Assembly: GCA_002501205.1 (NCBI GenBank) | Contig: DLRW01000070.1 | Span: 12,851-76,584, forward strand | From: Flavobacteriales bacterium UBA7878 | GTDB lineage: Bacteria; Bacteroidota; Bacteroidia; Flavobacteriales; Schleiferiaceae | Direction of reading: 5' to 3' | DNA length: 63,734 nucleotides | Part shown: positions 53,214 to 63,500 of the stretch, in pieces | Numbering within the stretch: position 1 is the stretch's first letter | Layout of the letters: each line of letters starts with the position of its first letter | Made by a program: the position numbers and the translations under genes | The notes under the pieces: model-generated | The model's input: the letters and a program-made list of their open reading frames with translations, nothing else | The model's database searches: none | What the model was told of the DNA's origin: nothing

Positions 53214-53230
53214 AGTGTACTTTTTACACT
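53214..53230. promoter_or_regulatory. Operator candidate 4, upstream of susC
   Basis: AGTGTA at 53214-53219, five spacer bases, TACACT at 53225-53230: a complete match to AGTGTA-N5-TACACT. It is centred about 35 bases upstream of the likely susC transcription start. Confidence 0.75.
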
Positions 53231-53244
53231 TAATGCTTTTTTTC

Positions 53245-53252
53245 TACTTTTG
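53245..53252 (+). promoter_or_regulatory. -7 box of the susCD operon
   Basis: TACTTTTG is an exact TAnnTTTG match, 25 bases before the susC ATG. The operator at 53214-53230 ends 14 bases upstream and covers the -33 position. Confidence 0.7.
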
Positions 53253-53277
53253 AGGAACCAATCTTAATGTAATCTCT

Positions 53278-56200
53278 ATGAAAAGAACTTTACAGTCTCT
53301 CTTTGCACTGCTTTTTTCCATGGCTGTGTGGAGTCTGGAGGCTCAGGTGGTTAAGGGGACGATTACCGACAAGTCTGGTGAGCCCTTACCGGGTGCATCG
53401 GTATTAGTTGTTGGCCAGTCTGGAACCGGAACCGCGGCCGACTTTGATGGAAACTATAGCCTTAGTGGCTTAAAAGCCGGGAAGCTCACCTTAGAGTTTG
53501 CCTTTATTGGTTTTGAAACCAAGCGAGTGGAAGTAACACTCGCGGAGGGTGAAACCAAAACCCTAAATATGGCTCTGGCCGAAAGCAGCTCGCAATTAGA
53601 CGAGATTGTGGTAGTGGGTTACGGTGTACAACGTCGCCGGAATATGACCGGTAACGTAGTGAAACTAGACGCTAAAAAATTAAACGATATGCCAGCACCC
53701 AGCTTCGAAACAGCGATGCAGGGTAAAGCGGCCGGGGTACAGATTGTTACCGGTAGTGGTTTGGCAGGATCGGCATCAGTAGTTCGGGTACGGGGTATTT
53801 CCAGTATCGGAGCCGGTGGTGATCCGCTTTATATCGTAGATGGTGTTCAGTTAAATCAGGATTATTTCAGCCGAGGTAATAGCGGGGGTATGAACCAAAA
53901 CCCTTTAGCTTTCTTAAACCCGGATGATATTGAATCTGTAGAAATTTTAAAGGATGCGGCTGCTACAGCCATTTATGGTTCTCGTGGTGCCAACGGTGTT
54001 ATCCTTATTACCACCAAACGTGGTAACAAGGGTGGTCTCCAATTTAACTTCTCAACTACTCAGGGTATTTCAGAGCCTACTAAGCGCCCTCAGATGTTGA
54101 ACTCTCAGGAGTATCTTCAATTATACCGCGAAGCCTGGATTAATGATGGCAATACCGGAACTCCGGTTTTAACCAATCCCGCTTTAACCTGGGACGAAGC
54201 CCAAAGAAATAATACCGATTGGGTTGATCAGGTGGTACGTACAGGCTACAAAGCTTTCTACGATTTTAATGTGTCTAAAGGAACGGATCGTTATAACTTC
54301 TATGCAGGTTTGTCTTACGATCAAAACCAGTCCTATATTATTGGTGATGAGTATGATAGGATGAGTGCACGTTTTAATGGTGATTATCGCGTCAACGATA
54401 AGTTGACCCTGAGTGCCAGTACGGGTTTAACCCAAAGTATTTACAATCGGGTAGATAATGCTTGGTCTGGAGGTTTAGGTGCGGCCATGAGTACGGCACT
54501 GCCTTATTATCCGGTAAAATGGGATCGTTATTATGTAAGTGCCGGCGATACAGTAGCTCGTCCGGGCGACTGGTTTTTACAAGGTACCAACCCCGTAGCT
54601 CAGCGCGAATTAAAGGATTGGAGAATTACAGACCTCCGTTCCATCAACAATGCTAAGATTACCTATTCGCCCATTAAGAACTTTACCATCTTGGCTTCCG
54701 GTTCATTGGATTACTTCCAATCGATGGAAGACATTTGGGAGCCTGCGGGTCGTAATACCTATCAAACAGATGTGGCCACTCGAGGTCAGGGTACTGCGCA
54801 ACGCTATCCCAGAAGATCCTATAACTACAATGGTTTCTTAACTGGTACTTACGATTGGCAGTTAAACGACGATAATAAGTTTGCCTTTATGCTTGGAACC
54901 GAGTATCAGGAAAACTTTACCCGCAGCTATTACATTACTACTTACGATACAAATGGCGTTGCGAATGGCATCCGTAATGATGTGTTCGATGCGCCTTCGG
55001 CTTTTTATGAAAGTGCAGACCTCCGCAATAACTACGAGTTTGATTCCGTAACCACTTCCTTCATCAGCCGCTTTATGTCCTTCTTTGGTAGAGTAAATTA
55101 CCAGTACAAGGGTAAGTACCTGGCTCAATTAGTGTTGCGTTCAGATGGTAGTTCTCGTTTCGGACCTAATAACCGCTTTGGTTATTTCCCTTCCGTTTCA
55201 GCGGGCTGGATTATCTCGGAAGAGAATTGGATGAAAGAGAATCGCATCATCAACTATTTGAAACTGAAAACCAGTATCGGTTGGATTGGTAATGCGAACC
55301 TTACTAATACCGAGTTTGTGGCTCGCTATAACTATGCTTCTCAGGCCTATGATGGTCGCGATATCTTATATCCTTTAAATAACCCTAACCCCGATTTACG
55401 CTGGGAAACTACTCAGGTAATCGACTTAGGTTTAGAGTACGGTTTGTTTGAAGATCGCATTACAGGTGAACTAGCCTATTATCGCAAGAATACTACCGAT
55501 GTATTATTGAATGTAACCTTACCCAGGGTTTCGGGATTTAGTAATTTCTATGATAATGTGGGAGGCTTGTTAAATGAGGGATTTGAGTTCCAAATTAAAT
55601 CTCGGAACCTGGTAGGCGACTTCCGCTGGACTACAGACTTTAACATTGCTTATAACCACAACGAAATTGTAAGCTTAGGAGGCTATTCTCCGGATGCAGT
55701 GGGTGGTGGTACCAATGATACCCGTACCATTGTAGGGGAGCCTGTAGGTACTAACTTCCTGGTGCGTTTTAGCCATGTAGATCCTACTACCGGTCGTCCG
55801 GTTTATTTGGATATCGATGGTAATCCAACCTTTGTTTGGGATCCCGCAAACCGTGTTCCCGTAGGTAATGTATTGCCAGATGCGGTTGGTGGTATCACCA
55901 ATAACTTTGGTTACAAACAATGGGATTTAAGCGTTCTGTTTGTGTTCACCATTGGATCGGATATTTATGACTCTTCTTCCAAGCGTCAGTTAGGACGTAT
56001 GGACGACTGGAACAAAACGCCACAAATCTTCGATCGTTGGAGAGCTCCGGGTGATGAGGCATTATACCCGCTTTTAACTTTAGATGCGGCTAATCACGGA
56101 TCTAATACCCCTTGGATTAACACTGATCAGTGGATCCACGATGGTAGCTTCTTGCGTTTACGTAATGTAACCTTAAGCTATCGCTTGAACCGCAATCAAT

Positions 56201-56400
56201 TGGAGAAATTAGGATTGAAAGGTGCTCAGATTTCCTTCATCGGAACCAACTTACTCACCTTTACTACTTACCCTGGATTGGATCCAGAGATTGCTCGTGA
56301 TTTTGAAAATGCAACAGATCGTAATATGAGTGTAAACATTACTTACCTCACGCCTCCACAGGAGCGTACTTACTCTGTTCGCGTAAATGTTAACTTCTAA
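53278..56400 (+). CDS. susC: SusC-family TonB-dependent outer-membrane transporter
   Basis: A 1040-residue TonB-dependent transporter. A signal peptide is followed by a carboxypeptidase-regulatory-like domain (about 24-100), a TonB box at 108-116 (DEIVVVGYG), the plug (RVRGISSIG, PLYIVDGVQ, IESVEILKDAAATAIYGSRGANGVILITTKRG) and a 22-strand barrel ending in NF. It imports maltodextrins across the outer membrane together with SusD, the next gene (10-base gap). It is the first gene of a four-gene operon. Confidence 0.96.
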   Translation: MKRTLQSLFALLFSMAVWSLEAQVVKGTITDKSGEPLPGASVLVVGQSGTGTAADFDGNYSLSGLKAGKLTLEFAFIGFETKRVEVTLAEGETKTLNMALAESSSQLDEIVVVGYGVQRRRNMTGNVVKLDAKKLNDMPAPSFETAMQGKAAGVQIVTGSGLAGSASVVRVRGISSIGAGGDPLYIVDGVQLNQDYFSRGNSGGMNQNPLAFLNPDDIESVEILKDAAATAIYGSRGANGVILITTKRGNKGGLQFNFSTTQGISEPTKRPQMLNSQEYLQLYREAWINDGNTGTPVLTNPALTWDEAQRNNTDWVDQVVRTGYKAFYDFNVSKGTDRYNFYAGLSYDQNQSYIIGDEYDRMSARFNGDYRVNDKLTLSASTGLTQSIYNRVDNAWSGGLGAAMSTALPYYPVKWDRYYVSAGDTVARPGDWFLQGTNPVAQRELKDWRITDLRSINNAKITYSPIKNFTILASGSLDYFQSMEDIWEPAGRNTYQTDVATRGQGTAQRYPRRSYNYNGFLTGTYDWQLNDDNKFAFMLGTEYQENFTRSYYITTYDTNGVANGIRNDVFDAPSAFYESADLRNNYEFDSVTTSFISRFMSFFGRVNYQYKGKYLAQLVLRSDGSSRFGPNNRFGYFPSVSAGWIISEENWMKENRIINYLKLKTSIGWIGNANLTNTEFVARYNYASQAYDGRDILYPLNNPNPDLRWETTQVIDLGLEYGLFEDRITGELAYYRKNTTDVLLNVTLPRVSGFSNFYDNVGGLLNEGFEFQIKSRNLVGDFRWTTDFNIAYNHNEIVSLGGYSPDAVGGGTNDTRTIVGEPVGTNFLVRFSHVDPTTGRPVYLDIDGNPTFVWDPANRVPVGNVLPDAVGGITNNFGYKQWDLSVLFVFTIGSDIYDSSSKRQLGRMDDWNKTPQIFDRWRAPGDEALYPLLTLDAANHGSNTPWINTDQWIHDGSFLRLRNVTLSYRLNRNQLEKLGLKGAQISFIGTNLLTFTTYPGLDPEIARDFENATDRNMSVNITYLTPPQERTYSVRVNVNF

Positions 56401-56410
56401 GCCTCAGATC

Positions 56411-57793
56411 ATGAAAAAGTCATTTAGCGCAATATTATTAGCCGGTGGCCTGCTTTTGAATACAGGCTGCGAGAAACTTTTAGACACTCCCCTTCAGGGA
56501 ACAGACCTTACAGAGGAAGAGGCTCTGCAGACCAAGCAAGACGTTTTAAACGTACTGCAAAGCTGCTATGATGTTACTGCCAATGTTTACAATGGTCGTA
56601 TTCAATATTTGGGAGAGCTCTTAAGTGATAACCTGGCTAAACCTCGTTCCAATGAGGATTTAACCGAGGTGTTTAATCACAATACCCTTTTCTTCAATAG
56701 CACAATTGGAGGTATTTATGCTGACCCTTATATCACTGCTTTCCGTTGTAATCGTATCCTCGAGATTGTAGACAATTTCGATTTTACTACCGCCGAGCGT
56801 GATGAGATTGTAGCGGAAGCCAAGTTCTTACGTGCCATTTCACAGTGGGAGATTCTTCGTCTTTTTGCTCAACCTTATGGCTTTACGCCAAACAACGGTC
56901 ACGATGGAATTATCTATAAGACCCGTACCGAAGAGCAAATTGTAGCGCGTTCTCCGGTAGGGGTGAACTACAATGAGATTATTGCTGATTTGGAATCGGC
57001 TCTTCCTAATCTAAGACCCAGCTCAGACTATTACGCCTCTCAAGATGCGGCCAATGGTTTCCTGGCAAAGATTCACTTCCAAATGGGAGATTATGCTCAG
57101 GCAGCGGTTTATGCGAATGCCGTAATTGGTAGCGGACGTTATAGCTTAGGAAGCAGCATCGATCGTTTCGAAAACGATACCGTGGATGTTACCGAAGCGA
57201 TTTTCAGTAATACCAGCCGTCCTGAGTTTGGTGATTTCCGCTCCTCCGGTTTTGGAAACTACCGTTCGGATTTAGCTTCCCCACCTGAGTTTTTCGCCAG
57301 CCGTGAATTCTACGATATCTATGCAGCCGATACCTCAGACCGTCGTTTGAAGAATTTCTTCGAATTGGATGAGAGCGGCGATGCCCCTCGCGTATTGGTT
57401 AAGAAGTTTAATCAAGAGTGGTTTAATGTTACCATCCTGCATTTAACCGATTTAAAACTTCTGCGTGCGGAGGCTTTAGCTGAAAGCGGTGGAGACTTAA
57501 GCGTTGCGATTCAGGATGTTAATGATGTACGCGAAAGAGCATATGGTTCTAATTTGAATAATTTACCATCAGGAAGTTCTGCAAGTCAAATTATTGAGGC
57601 CGCCCGTTACGAGCGTCGTATCGAAATGTTTGGAGAGGGAGACCGTATCCAGCAAATTAAACGTCGTGGTGCCCTGGAAGGCGAAGCTACGGAGGTACGC
57701 AGCCATCCATGGGATTGCAATGGTATGATCATTCAATTCCCTATTTCTGAGCAAACCACGAAATTTGAACTGAACCCTACCGGAGGATGTTAA
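56411..57793 (+). CDS. susD: SusD/RagB-family maltodextrin-binding lipoprotein
   Basis: A 460-residue surface lipoprotein from the ATG at 56411 (lipobox LNTGC, Cys20); an in-frame start inside susC would push the signal away from the N-terminus. The SusD fold is visible as TPR-like helices (ETRIQYLGEL-type segment, ADPYITAFRCNRILEIVDNF) and the conserved RAISQWEILRLFAQPYG, LLRAEALAESGGDLSVAIQDVNDVRERAYG and AARYERRIEMFGEGDRIQQIKR. It captures maltodextrins and closes SusC. Confidence 0.95.
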   Translation: MKKSFSAILLAGGLLLNTGCEKLLDTPLQGTDLTEEEALQTKQDVLNVLQSCYDVTANVYNGRIQYLGELLSDNLAKPRSNEDLTEVFNHNTLFFNSTIGGIYADPYITAFRCNRILEIVDNFDFTTAERDEIVAEAKFLRAISQWEILRLFAQPYGFTPNNGHDGIIYKTRTEEQIVARSPVGVNYNEIIADLESALPNLRPSSDYYASQDAANGFLAKIHFQMGDYAQAAVYANAVIGSGRYSLGSSIDRFENDTVDVTEAIFSNTSRPEFGDFRSSGFGNYRSDLASPPEFFASREFYDIYAADTSDRRLKNFFELDESGDAPRVLVKKFNQEWFNVTILHLTDLKLLRAEALAESGGDLSVAIQDVNDVRERAYGSNLNNLPSGSSASQIIEAARYERRIEMFGEGDRIQQIKRRGALEGEATEVRSHPWDCNGMIIQFPISEQTTKFELNPTGGC

Positions 57794-57804
57794 TTTATAG
57801 TACT

Positions 57805-58281
57805 ATGAAGAAATTACTCAGCCTTGGCCTTTTGGCCTTAGCCATAAGCGCTTGTCGCCCGGAGCCCTTCAAAGAAATTGGTGCTCCCTACTCGGTAATT
57901 ACCGGGATTAATGGAAACTGGGATTTGGAAATGGTTGAGGTAGAAGACCGTTCTTTCCCCCAGTGGGAAACTTTGGAATTCACCGACTTTTTCCTGGATA
58001 ACCCAGTATCGATTAATTTCAATTCTGCGGATAATAGCTACGCCATCAGTGCAAATTCCTTAGATGGATTACCCTTCAGCTCCCTCAACGGAACTTATGC
58101 CTTTGATGATCCGGAATATCCAGAGAATCTTTATTTAATCAGTACTGACGGTGATACCAGTACCGTAGGAATGGGAAATATGGTTCGGGCTATCGATCCC
58201 AATATGATTTTTGAAGAGTTGAAAAGCAAGTGCGATGCGGAGTATGCCCGCTACATCTACACCTTTAAACGCAGTAACTAG
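57805..58281 (+). CDS. SusE-position lipoprotein, DUF5004-like
   Basis: A 158-residue lipoprotein (lipobox ISAC, Cys17). A mature domain contains a TGINGNWDLEMVEVEDRSFPQWETLEF stretch and a lipocalin-like beta pattern with NGTYAFDD. The spacing after susD (11 bases) and before the next gene (two bases) shows it belongs to the operon. Proteins at this position often bind glycan on the surface, but I recognise no SusE-type domain, so the binding role is inferred from position. Confidence 0.75.
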   Translation: MKKLLSLGLLALAISACRPEPFKEIGAPYSVITGINGNWDLEMVEVEDRSFPQWETLEFTDFFLDNPVSINFNSADNSYAISANSLDGLPFSSLNGTYAFDDPEYPENLYLISTDGDTSTVGMGNMVRAIDPNMIFEELKSKCDAEYARYIYTFKRSN

Positions 58282-58283
58282 TT

Positions 58284-59156
58284 ATGAAGAATTTGAAGTT
58301 TAACACGATATTTTCTCTGGCTGCCCTGCTTATTGGGCCTGCGCTTTCAGCTCAGGTTAGCACTGATCCGCCCGAGTATCAAGACCCTACTACAGAATTA
58401 AAGATTATTGTAGACCTCAGTAAACTGGATGCCAGTTTAGATCATACCCAGAACTTATTGGATGCTGCGGCGGCAGGAGAAGATATGTACATCTGGACCT
58501 GGAGTCCGGCCGAACACCCTGCTGGTCACCCCTTGGTAAATGGTGTGGGAACAGCGCCCTGGAAAGAGAGTAATGATACCCTTCGCATGACTAAAGAAGC
58601 GGAGAATATTTACTCCTATACCATGACTCCCACCGAGTTTTATGAGGTAGACGCCCAAACCGTTTTTGCCAATGATATCAAGTTTTTGGTGAAGCCAAAA
58701 GATGGCGGTGGTTATGGGGATCCCGACATTAAATCAGAAGACTTAACCATTTTAGTAGATCCTCCTGTTACTACCCGTAATCCGGCTTTCCTTTTCCCTG
58801 GATCATTTAAAGACGATGATCTGGTGATGTTGTACTATGACAATAAACTGGAAGAGGTAGAAGGAATGCAGAACCTTGCAACGGACGATGTTTGGTTTTT
58901 CGCAGAAGCGACCTTAAGCGACAGTAGCGTTGTTAAGATTGCCAATAATGCTTTTACCGTTGGAAACTATCCTGAATTGCAGATGACCTCCTACGGAGAT
59001 GGTGTTTATAAAACCTATATGGTTCCCCGTAAGTTCTTTAGCGTTGCTGAAGGTAAGACCGTCACTAAGATTACCATTTATGTGATGCGCCGTGTGTTTA
59101 CCGGTGCTGGCTCACGTACTAGTTACGATATCATAGCTGAACTAAGTTGTGAATAG
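58284..59156 (+). CDS. SusE/SusF-like secreted protein
   Basis: A 290-residue exported protein with a signal peptide (SLAALLIGPALSAQ) and no lipobox, so it is not obviously a lipoprotein. It has two beta-rich repeats with DMYIWTWSPAEHP / DVWFFAEATLSD strands and IYSYTMTPTEFYEV / VYKTYMVPRKFFSV pairs, an internal duplication. The pattern resembles starch-binding modules of SusE/SusF. It is the last gene of the susCD operon, with a strong terminator after it. Confidence 0.8.
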   Translation: MKNLKFNTIFSLAALLIGPALSAQVSTDPPEYQDPTTELKIIVDLSKLDASLDHTQNLLDAAAAGEDMYIWTWSPAEHPAGHPLVNGVGTAPWKESNDTLRMTKEAENIYSYTMTPTEFYEVDAQTVFANDIKFLVKPKDGGGYGDPDIKSEDLTILVDPPVTTRNPAFLFPGSFKDDDLVMLYYDNKLEEVEGMQNLATDDVWFFAEATLSDSSVVKIANNAFTVGNYPELQMTSYGDGVYKTYMVPRKFFSVAEGKTVTKITIYVMRRVFTGAGSRTSYDIIAELSCE

Positions 59157-59181
59157 GGATCTAATCAAACACTAGAATTTG

Positions 59182-59205
59182 AACCTCGTCTGCAAAGACG
59201 AGGTT
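59182..59205. terminator. Strong terminator between susCD and TolC operons
   Basis: A perfect 10-bp stem (AACCTCGTCT at 59182-59191, AGACGAGGTT at 59196-59205), 4-base loop and T-run on the plus strand. It ends the susCD transcript. The minus-strand TolC gene also stops just beyond it, so it serves converging operons. Confidence 0.93.
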
Positions 59206-59208
59206 TTT

Positions 59209-60546
59209 TTATGGGGTATTTTGCATCAATACTCCTGCAACTCTTTGCAATTCGATTTCCGCCAATTTAAGCTGATAGCGCAGGCTGTTTAAGGAGGCTT
59301 TGGTGCTGATGTAATTGAGCTGGGCCTCGCGTAATTGCACATTGGTAATATTCCCTAATGCATAAGCTTCTTCGCTACGCTCAAAGTTGATCAACGCTAC
59401 TTTTAGGTTACGTCGCTCCAGATCTAAAACCTTGCGAGCATTGGTATAGTCGAGCCAAGCATTGGCCAAATCGGTTTGTACTTGTTGTTTGGCTTTTTCC
59501 TGACTTAATTCCGATTGGAAGATGGCAATGCGAGCTACTTCTACCGCAGTTTGAGAGCGATAGGAACTGAAGATATTCCATTGAGCACTCAGGCCATAGT
59601 TCCAGCCTGTGTTTTGAGTAAAGCGTAAAAAGCCTCCCTCATTATCCTGCCTGCTGTAAGAATAACCTGCATTGGCTGCAATTTCGGGCAGGCGGTCGCT
59701 CCAGGCAATATTGAGGTTTTTGCGGTTAATGTCGCGGGCAATTTGCGCCTGAATTAAAGCCGCATTGTTTTGCAAGGCCTCCGTAAGTAGGCTGCCAAAG
59801 ATCAAATCACTGCGATAGTCCAATTGAGTCTCAAAAGCATAGCTGGTGTCAATGGGGAAATTGAGCAGTCGATTCAATTCGCGCAGGCCTTTCTCCAAAC
59901 TGTTTTGGGCATTGAATAGGGCCACACTATCACGGCGTAGGTCGACCTGCGCACTCAAGGCTTCCAAACGACTCTGAGAACCTAATTCCAGGGCGGTTTC
60001 TGCTCTTTGGTATCGCTTCAGCGAAAGCTTAACCGACTCCCGAGCAATATCTACCTGCTCACTTTGTTGGGCTAAATTGAAATAGGCACTGAACACCTGT
60101 AAGAGGGTGTTTTCGATGGTAAAGCGCAATTGTACTTCACTTTGCTCTTTTTGCAATTGCAGCTTTTGCAGATTGTTAATCCGTCCTAAGCCGTCAAAGA
60201 GTACATAGCTGGCATTGATTCCGGCGCTGTAATTTTCGGCTACTGCATCATTAAACTCACGGATGGGAGCGGGGGCGCCACTAGTGTCGCTGCCAACGGC
60301 CAATTGCTGTTGCACATCGGTTTGAGAATAGCTGTAGGCGGCATTGGCACTTACATTGGGTAAGAATCCCGCCTGGCCCCAATTCTCTTGCTTATCGGCT
60401 ATACGCTGACTTTGCTGAGCCACGCGGATGTCGAGGTTTTGCTCCAGAGCAATGCGTACCGCTTCACTTAAGGCCAGAGTGTCGCTTTGGGCCATAGCCT
60501 GGCCTGCAAAAAGCGCTAAGATTAGTAGGAGACTATTCTTCTTCAT
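59209..60546 (-). CDS. TolC-family outer-membrane efflux protein
   Basis: A 445-residue outer-membrane protein with a signal peptide (LLLILALFAGQAMAQ) and two TolC repeats of long helices (LSEAVRIALEQNLDIRVAQQSQRIADKQENWGQAGFLPNVSANAAYSYSQ and again around LTEALQNNAALIQAQIARDINRKNLNIAWSDRLPEIAANAGYSYSR). It forms the outer channel of the efflux system whose pump gene overlaps it by 14 bases. Confidence 0.94.
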   Translation of the reverse strand: MKKNSLLLILALFAGQAMAQSDTLALSEAVRIALEQNLDIRVAQQSQRIADKQENWGQAGFLPNVSANAAYSYSQTDVQQQLAVGSDTSGAPAPIREFNDAVAENYSAGINASYVLFDGLGRINNLQKLQLQKEQSEVQLRFTIENTLLQVFSAYFNLAQQSEQVDIARESVKLSLKRYQRAETALELGSQSRLEALSAQVDLRRDSVALFNAQNSLEKGLRELNRLLNFPIDTSYAFETQLDYRSDLIFGSLLTEALQNNAALIQAQIARDINRKNLNIAWSDRLPEIAANAGYSYSRQDNEGGFLRFTQNTGWNYGLSAQWNIFSSYRSQTAVEVARIAIFQSELSQEKAKQQVQTDLANAWLDYTNARKVLDLERRNLKVALINFERSEEAYALGNITNVQLREAQLNYISTKASLNSLRYQLKLAEIELQRVAGVLMQNTP

Positions 60547-63500
60547 CTTGCATTTCGATTATAGCGGGTTCAACCTCTTCATTACTGGGTTTGTTGCCTC
60601 TCCAGAACCAAAGTCCGTATATCTTGGCGTGATTTAAATACGTCAGTAATACGGGTAGTAATACCAGAGTTAAGAAGGTGGCCATGAGAATACCATAGGC
60701 CAGGGAAATGGCCATCGGAATCAGGAATTGGGCCTGAACACTTTTCTCCAAAATTAAAGGTGCTAAACCGGCAATGGTGGTGGCACTGGTTAAGAGAATG
60801 GCCCTAAAACGAGAAAGACCTGCCTGGAATACGGCTTCCTTAAACTCCAATCCTTCCTTAAGGTAATTATTCATCTTACTTACCAATACCAGGCTGTCGT
60901 TCACGATTACCCCAATCAGGGCGATAATTCCCAGGAAGGAGAAAATGCTAAGGGGAATTCCATGTAAATAATGGCCCCAGGCTACACCTACCAAACTCAG
61001 CGGAATCAAGGTGAAGATCACCACCGCCTGATAGAAACTCCGGAAGGTAAAGGTGATTACCAGGATGATCAGTACCAGAATTAAAGGGAAAGTTTTTTGG
61101 GCAGATATCATGGTTTTCTGCGCCTCGCGATTCTGCCCCTCGAAGAGCACGGATACTCCCGGGTAATCCGCTAAGATGGGTGGTAAAATGGTATCACGCA
61201 CATAGGCAATCATATCCGGAGCCGAGCCATTTGGATCGGCTAAATCGGCTTCTACCTTAATTTCTCTTTCACTATCAAGGTGGTTGATGCTAAGTGGACC
61301 TCTTTCAATGCTGTAGTCCGCCAGCTCGCGCAAGGGGAATCTACCCCCTTGAGGAGAACGGATGTACATTTCTTCGAGATTGTAGATAGAGCCACGAGTT
61401 TGATCATCATAGCGTACCCATACCTTCACTTCATCCTCGCGCACCTGCAGGCGTTGTACTTCATAACCGAAGAACCCCTGTCGTACCTGCTGCATTAGGC
61501 TGGCGGGGTTAAGTCCAAGGAGGTAGGCTTTTTCCTTCAACTTAAGGCGGATTTCGCGCACGCCCTCCAGGTCAGTGTCTACGATATCTCGTAAATCAGC
61601 AACAGTATTCATCCGGGCTTTGAGCCGATATTTCACCGTTTCCAATTCACTGTAGTCCTTACTTAATAGCGATACGGATACTGGCTTTCCAAAGGCTCCT
61701 ACTGTTCCAAAGCTTAGGTTTTCGGCCTCATAGATAGGGCCGGTTTGGTTTCGTAAGGCATTTACCACCAGGGTACTGCTTACGATTCGTTCTTCGCTAT
61801 TAAGGAGAATTACATCCAGTTTCCCTTCATTGGTAGTAGGACCAGTGCTGAGCTCTACCATGCGAATTACATCCTGGCCGCCGGGAATTTGATCTCTTAA
61901 ACTGTCGTTTACCGCCAGGGCAGCTTCACGAATTCGGTCGAGATAAGAAATAGTTACATCCTCCCGCGTACCCGCCGGCATTTTAAGACTTACCTCAAAA
62001 TTATCGCGATCGATAAAGGGGAAATAGCTAACGCGTACCAGCTTCCCTTGCAAGGCTCCCAGCGTAATTAGAAAGGAAGCCACGGCAATACTGAAGGTGA
62101 GGAACTTGTAGCGCAGCGCGAAATCTAGGATAGGACGGTAAAAGCCTTCTCGCATCTTCTTTAAGCCATGCTCCAATTTACGCTCCAGGATATTCTTTTT
62201 GTAGGATAAGCTCAGAGCTTTGGAATGCCCGATATGGGAGGGCAAAATCAAGAGTGCTTCTATTAAAGAGACTCCCAAAGTGGCAATTACGATGAAGGAC
62301 ATTTCGGAAAAGAAATCTCCGGCTCTTCCATCAATATAAAAGAAGGTTGAGAAGGCGATCATGGTGGTTAATACCGCTGAGATTACCGCTGGCAGTACTT
62401 CCATGGTACCATCAATGGCAGCTTGAATACGACTTTTCCCCTTTTCGTAATGATGGTAGATGTTTTCACTTACTACAATACCATCATCCACCAGGATCCC
62501 TACAACTACAATCATCCCGAAAAGGGAGATCACATTAATCGTTACACCGAAATAGGTGGCCAGAATAAACATCCCGAAAAAGGAAATGGGTAAACCTGCG
62601 GCTACCCAAAATGCCACTCGGAAATTGAGGAATAAACTCAGCAGCACTAATACCAGTACCACCCCAATCAGGCCGTTTTCGATAAGCAGGGCTTTACGTT
62701 GGGAGAGCAGATCGGCGCGATTGTTTACTACCGTGGCTTGCAAAACATCTTGCCCTGCATTAAACTCAGCCACATAAGCTTGAATATCTTCTGCGGTGAT
62801 GAGGATGTCTTCGCTATCGGTATTATTGATTAGAACCTTTACGGCGGTTTCGCCATTAAGCTCCACAGTGGCGGGGGCATCGCTAAATTGCTTGCGTACC
62901 TCGGCCACATCTGCCAAACGAACCGCTGCTCCTTGAGGATTGGCTTTTACGACTATATTGAGGAGGTCTTCGGCTTCGTAGGATTTGTAGCGCGCACGAA
63001 TAAGAAGTTCTTCTTCATCGGTTTCAATTTTACCACCGGTTACATCCAAATTGTTAGCGGCAACCGCCTGACCAATTTGCTCGAAGCTAAGGTCGTAGGC
63101 CCGCATGTGCTTTTGGTTAACGGCAATCTCTATTTCTTCATCTGGCAGGCCAATCAGCTCTACCTTGGAGATACCATCTATTTTCCGAAGCTCATGCTCA
63201 ATTTCGCGGGCGGTAGATTTCAAGGCACTTAAGCTAAGTCCTTCGCCTTGCAGGGCAAAGGTGATACTAAGGGTAACATTTTCGCGTAGGAATACTGTTA
63301 CAGGCTCCAATCCGGCAGGGAAAGAGGGAATTTGATTTACCGCATTTTCTACATCATCCAATACTTCTTTACTATTGGCATTGCGTAGAACCTCTACCGT
63401 AATGGTCGCCAGGTTTTCGCTGCTGCTAGAGGTAAAGCGATCGATGCCCGAAATCCCTTTTAGGTTTTCTTCAATTTTATTGACTACCCCCTCTTCAATT

